From: Chimonanthus salicifolius | Taxonomy: Eukaryota; Streptophyta; Magnoliopsida; Laurales; Calycanthaceae | Direction of reading: 5' to 3' | DNA length: 64,000 bases | Assembly (NCBI GenBank): GCA_013350335.1 | Contig: CM023540.1 | Span: 4,526,001-4,590,000, forward strand | Shown: piece by piece, positions 58,362 through 64,000 of the stretch | Numbering within the stretch: position 1 is the stretch's first letter | How the letters are laid out: each line of letters starts with the position of its first letter | The notes under the pieces: model-generated | What the model saw: only the letters and a program-made list of their open reading frames with translations | Databases searched by the model: none | Told to the model about the DNA's origin: nothing | Position numbers and translations under genes: made by a program

Positions 58362-58520
58362 TAGAAAATACAGTCAGTCTCAGGCCAATACATTCGCCAA
58401 CTCGCTTTGTCAGTCGCCGGAAACACGGACGATCAGTCGTGTGGTACGATCCATCATGAGGTTACCATTTTAAAGCCGTCATTGTGCATTAAATGCTGAA
58501 TGGTTGGGTTGGTGAAAAGG
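58362..58520 (+). repeat. Fragment of a Sirevirus LTR, plus orientation
   Basis: CAGTCAGTCTCAGGCC, ACGATCAGTCGTGTGG, CATTGTGCATTAAATG and GGTTGGTGAAAAGG here match, in inverse and in order, the minus-strand LTR between about 59510 and 59350. The match ends exactly where that LTR begins (58521). This shows a minus-oriented Sirevirus inserted into an LTR of its own family; AAAGG (58516-58520) is the candidate target site. Confidence 0.75.
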
Positions 58521-60180
58521 TGAAAGTTCCCGAAATGCTTAGAACCAAATTAACTCTAGAGGAGGGTGAATAGGGTAAATCACAAATTATGGGTCTTTTT
58601 CAATTATCTTGATTAATATAGTGCGAAAATAAATAACAATTAATCAAGTGTGTGATTTCCAAGTGTGCAAGAACAAAACCAATCACACGAAGAGACAATG
58701 CATATGATTTTTAGTGGTTCGGTTAAACAACATACATCCACTTATGAGACTCACCCAATCTTGGGCTATCTCCAATTCACTAAGCATTGAGATTACGCCA
58801 ACACAATAGAATAGGACTTCCACCTATCCAATTGATTGAAACTTTCACCCAATTTCTATCCCTCTATTTTTATAGTGGTTTAAGAGAAACTCAGTCTATT
58901 TAATCCACTTCACAATCAACAAATGATTTTTTAAAGTAAAAATCTAAAACTACGAAGCACTTGCCTTTGAAGATCTTTGCAAATGTAGATGTGCTCCCTG
59001 AATCACTCCCAAAGTGAGCTTGAACAATCCCGATGATCCACCGTGTAGAGCAATCACAATCCTTGGGAGACTCTCTAGAAGACTGGGTTATCAAACTCTA
59101 TCCTAGAGGATGACTTGATCATTCTCTCTTAATCTCAATCTCAAAGGATTGGATAATTGAATGATTTGCTTTTGATTTGCCAAGAGAGAACAAATTTAAG
59201 ATTTTGCCTTTGGTACTTAGGAGATTTTTTCACTGATAGATGGGTCAATTAATTGCTATTCACTCCTCTACCAACTCCCAAAATAGTGTTTGAATTTATA
59301 GCACACGATTGGTTGTGTACAGACAATCGATCTCCCGTGTTTGAAATCCTTTCCACCAACCTGATCATTGACCATTTAATGCACAATAATGGGTAACAAA
59401 ATCGTAACCTCACGATTGATCGTGCCACACGACTGATCGTTCATTTTTCTGGCAATGGATCGTGGGTTGGCTAAAGCATCGGCCTGAGACTGACTAAATT
59501 TTCCAGTGTCAAGTCCTATCTAGGCCTAGGGCGATTGGTTGTGAGCCCAATATGTTATTGGCAATTGGTCGTGAGACCGACAGATCATGCTATACCACAC
59601 GAAGGGTCGCCGTCAGATGAAAACATCGTCTAATGTTCGAGACTTGCCTGTGAATGACATTCTAGATTTGTCTAAGTCTAGGGCGATTGATAGTATACAC
59701 GATTGGATCGGCCTTGTCTCAGCAATCCATCGTGAACACGAGTGTATCATCTTGAGACATGAAGTGTTTGACAGTCCATTCCAACCAAAACCTTTGATTT
59801 TCCAAGTGTTTGTTTTTTACCACAATTGATCGTCCATGCCATATGGCGATTGGTCGCCGACATAATGTGTCGTCCATGACAGTAGATTTATATATTTCCA
59901 AGTTGGGTTCCACTTGGTTTCAAAAACATTTTAGGCTAGATTAATTATCCAAATATGATGGTCTAAGGCTAGGGATGGTCCACCTAAGATTTGGGTTCCA
60001 CCTAATGGTCATCTATGGCCAATTACCTTCTGTGATTGCCATACACATGTTGATCCATTGAGTCTTCATGCTTCAATCAATACTTGAGTTCTTGAATCTT
60101 GAACTTCTCTCTTGAAGGCATTGCTTCACCTAAGTCACAGAATTGACAAATAGGTGACTCGGCAAGCCAGAGCACTAACA
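58521..60180 (-). repeat. Sirevirus 3' LTR, minus orientation
   Basis: A 1660-bp LTR: on the minus strand it begins TGTTAGTGCTCTGGCTTGCC at 60180, right after a polypurine tract, and ends GGGAACTTTCA at 58521. A TATA-like TATAAATT lies at 59293-59300 (minus strand). Between 59300 and 59880 it holds about ten CGATTGGTCG/CGATCAGTCG-like palindromes. The segment 58521-58800 aligns with 63502-63900, which identifies the two LTRs of one element. Confidence 0.85.
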
Positions 60181-60620
60181 ATCTCCCCCTTTTTCAATTT
60201 GTGACAGAAGTTAATCAAATACAGACTCAATATACATCCCATCCCAATTATACATCATTTAGATACAAAAATAATATTACATATTATACAATGTATATCA
60301 AATGACACATAGACATGGCTTAGCTTCATATTCTTGCTTAGCTTGTTCTTTCTTATAAACTTGTAAACACACAAGCAAGTTACAATGTACTAGCAGATTG
60401 TTAATGGGGTTAGTCTAAACATAAACATGTATCCATGGACTAAACATATAAACTCCCCCATACTTCATGATCAACACAATTACTTCATAGCTCAAGCTCG
60501 ATACCAAACTTTCCAAACTATGACTTCAACTTTTCTCCCCCTATCTTTTAAGTTTGAAATCCTAAACTCCAATTGAATCTCCCCCATAATCATTAGCTTC
60601 TACTAATTTCTCCCCCATTT
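60181..60620 (-). other. Multiple polypurine tracts upstream of the minus-strand Sirevirus LTR
   Basis: Five runs of CCCCC in TCTCCCCC-type contexts lie at 60184-60189, 60455-60459, 60536-60541, 60580-60585 and 60611-60616. On the minus strand these read GGGGGAGA. The first abuts the LTR and is the primary tract. Confidence 0.8.
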
Positions 60621-60921
60621 TATCAGTAATTGATAAGGCTAATCAAGCACATATTTTGTGCTTCCCCAACTTCATAGCCAAGCATATATGCCATTCAAAA
60701 CACTAAAACATTCATGCATCCATATTGAAATCAAGTCATTCAAGACACATGAACAAATATAAGAAATAATTGTGGCATCGAATAACAAGGGGAGGGATGG
60801 AGATAAACATGGCATTAACAAACCATTGAACAAACCATTATCATTCCATGCAGTAAGAGGGTTTTAATAATTACATGCCCAAAAGGTAAAGTTTTTCAAA
60901 ACAACATAAGGAAAAATTATC
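60621..60921 (-). other. Spacer between the third ORF and the polypurine tracts
   Basis: Non-coding, A-rich on the plus strand. Nothing further recognised. Confidence 0.5.
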
Positions 60922-62600
60922 CTAAGAAGTGCCATCTGGAGGAGAGGAGGATCGACGAGGATCAGTGTCATCCTTGTTGCAAGATATAGCGGAGATGAGG
61001 CTCTGGATGGATTCCTTCACATAGGTCGCCAAGGAATCAAACTTGGCTTCCAATCTGGCTTCTAAGGCACTGTGCCTTGCTTACTGCCTATCTTCAAGTG
61101 CATGAAAGCAATCCTCAAGGAATTTTCGACTAATGGGGTCGAAGTCAGGTTCTTCATTTGCTTCCCTTAATGCTACTGTTTCCCTTGGAGATGATAGAGC
61201 TAGAGTCGATGTTGTGCCACAAATCTGCTCAAACAAAATCTTCCCAAAAGACTTCATGATGGCAGTCTCATCAATTGGTCGGAGGACCTTCGTACATCTC
61301 CGTTGGAGGGCTGCACTCCAAAGTGCATGGCAATCTGATACTTGAGGTAGCAGAAAGGAGGATGACTTGACATGGTAGACCTGAGATACTTTCCAATTGT
61401 TTGGCACATGAGGGTAAGAAGCAAAATTTCTTCTCGGTCACATCTGCATACATGTGAACCAATGTGAACTGGTTTAGGTCTCCTCGATTCCCATGACTTG
61501 GTAGACATTCGAGCAGAAAAACAAATGCAAAAACCTGTACTCTTGGAGCATATCGGCTTTTATGAGCCAAATCCCTTTCCTCCATACAATTTTCTTCCCT
61601 TTTTCACAAAACTTATTCACATATTTTTGTTTGTCCTTCTCACTCGTCTCAAAATTGTCATGCACAATGGGCAAGTGTCCATTCTGTACCATGGGTATTC
61701 CAAGTAACTCTGCAACCAAAGGAAGACCAAAGTCTACAGGCTCATTATTGAGGAAGTACAACCAAAACTAATTTGGTTTTTTTGGATGGATTTTGATTGA
61801 GCAGAACATCCTCTTAGCCATTTAGGGATAAATTTTTCCACCCCACATAATAAGCTTCATCCACTCTACCCTCCTAAGGTGCTTAAGAACACCAAACTAC
61901 TCAAACAACTCATCATCAGTTATCCTTTCTATGTTGAGTTCGGCAAACGAGAGGTATGGTTTGAGAGGTAGTAGAACAGGAGCATCGTAATCTTCTTCTT
62001 CTTCTTCTTATTCTTCACTAACCTCTTTATATTCACCTCTTACACCTTGATCCTTTGGATCAACAACTTCTCCTTCATTTTCACTCTTATCTTCCTCTTC
62101 ATCTTGACCATCTCCCTGAACTTCTCCCACACTGACATTCTCAGCCCAACATTTTCTTCTTCTCTTCGACTTCCCTCACCTACACGAACACTTTCCCTAA
62201 CCTGTACTTCTTCTTCACTACTTGACTCCTCTTGGGGACTGGGTTCCCTAACTCCTTATCCTCTTCCAACAACTTCTTCCACCCGGGGACAAATGGGAGA
62301 GGTAGGCTCTCTAATGGTAACCCCACTTGGTCTTCGAGGAGTAAGTCTAGAGGGTTTCCTTTTGTGGTTTATGTGTAGTGGACTTGTTCCTTTGGCTAGG
62401 ACCCCTAGGGCTTTGAGAGGAAAGTGTTTGCTCAAAGTTGAGGGGTGAACCTCTACTCTTACTAGCAATTTGTTTTCTTTTGACGGTTTTGAGCTTTTCG
62501 GAGGATGTGAGGAAGCTACAGGTTCTGTTTCAAGGATATGGGTAGTGTAGTTTTCAGGTAGCTTCGTCCTTGGCATTTGGCTTTGATTTCTACTAAACAC
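60922..62600 (-). pseudogene. Envelope-like third ORF of the minus-strand Sirevirus
   Basis: On the minus strand the order is as follows. A Pro/Ser/Lys-rich N-terminal part comes first (62600-62250), with an acidic Glu-rich run near 61980-62040. Then come the PYLSFAELNIERI and MKLIMWGGKIYP blocks (near 61960 and 61840). The best-preserved frame is 61761-61474, and the next segment is 61407-61081. The end, at TAG 60922-60924, is Ser/Pro-rich. The ...WGGD/WGGK... block and its surroundings parallel the copy at 40240-41108, supporting a shared origin. Stops and frame changes near 62010, 61905, 61823, 61772, 61474 and 61083 break it. Function is unknown; the family is known only as a domain downstream of pol in these elements. 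Confidence 0.75.
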
Positions 62601-62639
62601 ATTATTTAAAAACGAAACGGAGATGATTTTCGGAGCTTA

Positions 62640-63501
62640 CCCTACCCAAGAAAACACTGAAATCAGTGAGAGGAAAACACAAATTTGAGCGACGAAGCTT
62701 TTCGCTAGAGAGAATCGACGAATGGTCGCTTGTACGATCGAACCTGGAAAGCTAGGGCACGACCGTTCGTGGATTTCAGAGAGGGTTTTGAGGATGAAGG
62801 TTCGCGTAGAAGGAGGGAAATAAACCCAAATCGTTCAAGGTTTTTAACGTAAGTTCCCTTCACAACACGGACGATTAGTCGTCCAAGCGATCTATCGCAT
62901 AGCCGACTAATCCTTTTCTGGCGATCAGTCGCCATGACTTATGCAGTTTCCCTTTCTAAGTCCACAACTGTATACGAACGATGCATTGCCTCTTGGCGAT
63001 TCGTCGTTATGTCGACACGTCGTGCACTGCGATACGTCGCCATACCAGAAACTGATTTTTCTTCCAAATTTTGATATTGTTTTCAAAACACTCCATTTGA
63101 TTTTTAACATAAAGTGTGGTATACACACATCATATTAAGCATGATAAGCATAACATACACCACAAAGACAACTTGCAATTGACCAAATTGAAAATCATAT
63201 GTCAAACCCAGGCATATTTGATCAAATCCATGGAAATCAAGACAACCACACCATACACATTGAATTATGCTAACATATCAGCATGTTAAACACAATGAAA
63301 CAAAATTATACCACTTGAAAAACTAATTTTCAAGGAATGTATGGTTTTCCAAGAAAGACTAATGCTATAGTTAGGAAGAGCATAATCTTAGCTTGTAGTC
63401 ACCAAATTCTTATCACATGTCATAGCACTTGGGTTACTTGAACTCACTTGCCACTAGAGTTCAATTTGAATTGGCTTTGGATATGAAAGTGAATCATAAG
63501 C
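62640..63501 (-). other. Internal sequence of the minus-strand Sirevirus, gag and pol missing
   Basis: Only 0.86 kb separates the third ORF from the 5' LTR, so gag and pol are deleted. The stretch 62860-63045 carries six palindromes of the CGATNNGTCG type, like those in the LTR. No initiator-Met primer site is seen next to the LTR at 63502, so it too seems deleted or mutated. Confidence 0.6.
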
Positions 63502-64000
63502 TGAAAGTTCCCTTCGGTGCTAGAACACGATTGACCCTAGGGGGGGGTGAATAGGTCAATCCCAGTTTCCATGGTGTTTACAAATTTCTAGATTGTTTCG
63601 AGTATAAGTACAGTGGATTTTAATCAAGAGATTTGTTTAGTGTGATAAATTGTTTATAATTTCTTTAAACGATCACACTAAGATTATACCCCTTGCATAT
63701 TGTTTGATTATCGATGCTTGTGTACAATGTGTAAAATAAGATAATCGACATGCAAAGTGATGTGTGTTGAGAATAGTACTTAAATACTAAATACAAACAC
63801 ACAAAGATCAAACAGCACGAGACCAAATTTATAGTGGTTCGGTTAGCCAACCTACATCCACTGTTAGGACTCGCTCAACCATGAGCTATCCCCAAATCCA
63901 CTAAGTGGGGACTTACACCCTCACAATTAGAGTAGGAATTCCGCCTCACGCAATTGGCTAGGAATTCCACCCACCACTGTGCCAGAGACGACACTCTGGA
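63502..64000 (-). repeat. 5' LTR of the minus-strand Sirevirus (continues past the window)
   Basis: It starts TGAAAGTTCCC (plus strand), matching 58521. It shares GGGTGAATAGG, TAGTGGTTCGGTTA, CATACATCCACT/CCTACATCCACT and TAGGAATTCC(A/G)CC-type blocks with 58521-58830. Only its 3' portion lies in the window. Confidence 0.8.

Overview
The window looks like plant nuclear DNA made almost entirely of transposable elements nested inside one another. The evidence is LTR retrotransposons with plant primer-binding sites (initiator-Met and Asp tRNA types), a RICESLEEPER-like hAT transposon, plant MITEs, and an inserted piece of plant mitochondrial DNA carrying tRNA-Ile(CAU). No intact host gene was found. 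A woody flowering plant with a large, repeat-rich genome fits. The style of the mitochondrial repeats might point to an early-diverging angiosperm, but that is a guess.

Layout. 1-2226: decayed 3' half of a Ty1/copia element with its LTR. 2678-3652: a palindromic Mutator-type element with a perfect 9-bp target duplication. 4723-8640: short LTRs and primer sites (one TRIM-like, 97-bp LTR), split by a 3.4-kb solo LTR. About 8.7-32.4 kb: one decayed Ty3/gypsy element of Athila-like type (5' LTR, tRNA-Asp primer site, gag, protease, RT, RNase H, integrase, 3' region). It is cut by four further solo LTRs at 16671-19934, 20472-24087, 25017-28643 and 28806-32245. About 32.4-41.2 kb: a decayed Sirevirus-like copia element with an envelope-like third ORF, whose integrase is broken by about 3.3 kb of mitochondrial DNA. 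41.2-48 kb: a second gypsy remnant on the minus strand with a sixth solo LTR (43883-46091) and a 190-bp hAT MITE. 48056-54812: an apparently complete hAT transposon with terminal inverted repeats, an 8-bp target duplication and an uninterrupted transposase. 56-64 kb: Sirevirus pieces in both orientations, one inserted into an LTR of its own family.

The most unusual signal is in four of the solo LTRs. They carry 3 to 9 copies each (about 24 in total) of a hairpin motif, GGTTCGGCCA - short loop - TGGCCGAACC, at irregular 75-430-bp spacing. The hairpin arrays lie downstream of a conserved splice-donor-like site. In three of these LTRs they also lie upstream of a conserved branch-site/acceptor-like block, so the array may sit in an intron inside the LTR. 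I do not know a described function for it.

Order of events, inferred from nesting: the gypsy element and the copia/Sirevirus elements came first. The solo-LTR parents, the mitochondrial segment and the MITE inserted into them later. The hAT element has an open transposase frame, matching TIRs and a perfect target duplication, so it is probably among the youngest. All six solo LTRs keep perfect 5-bp target duplications but have no internal region. This indicates that LTR-LTR recombination has been active here.
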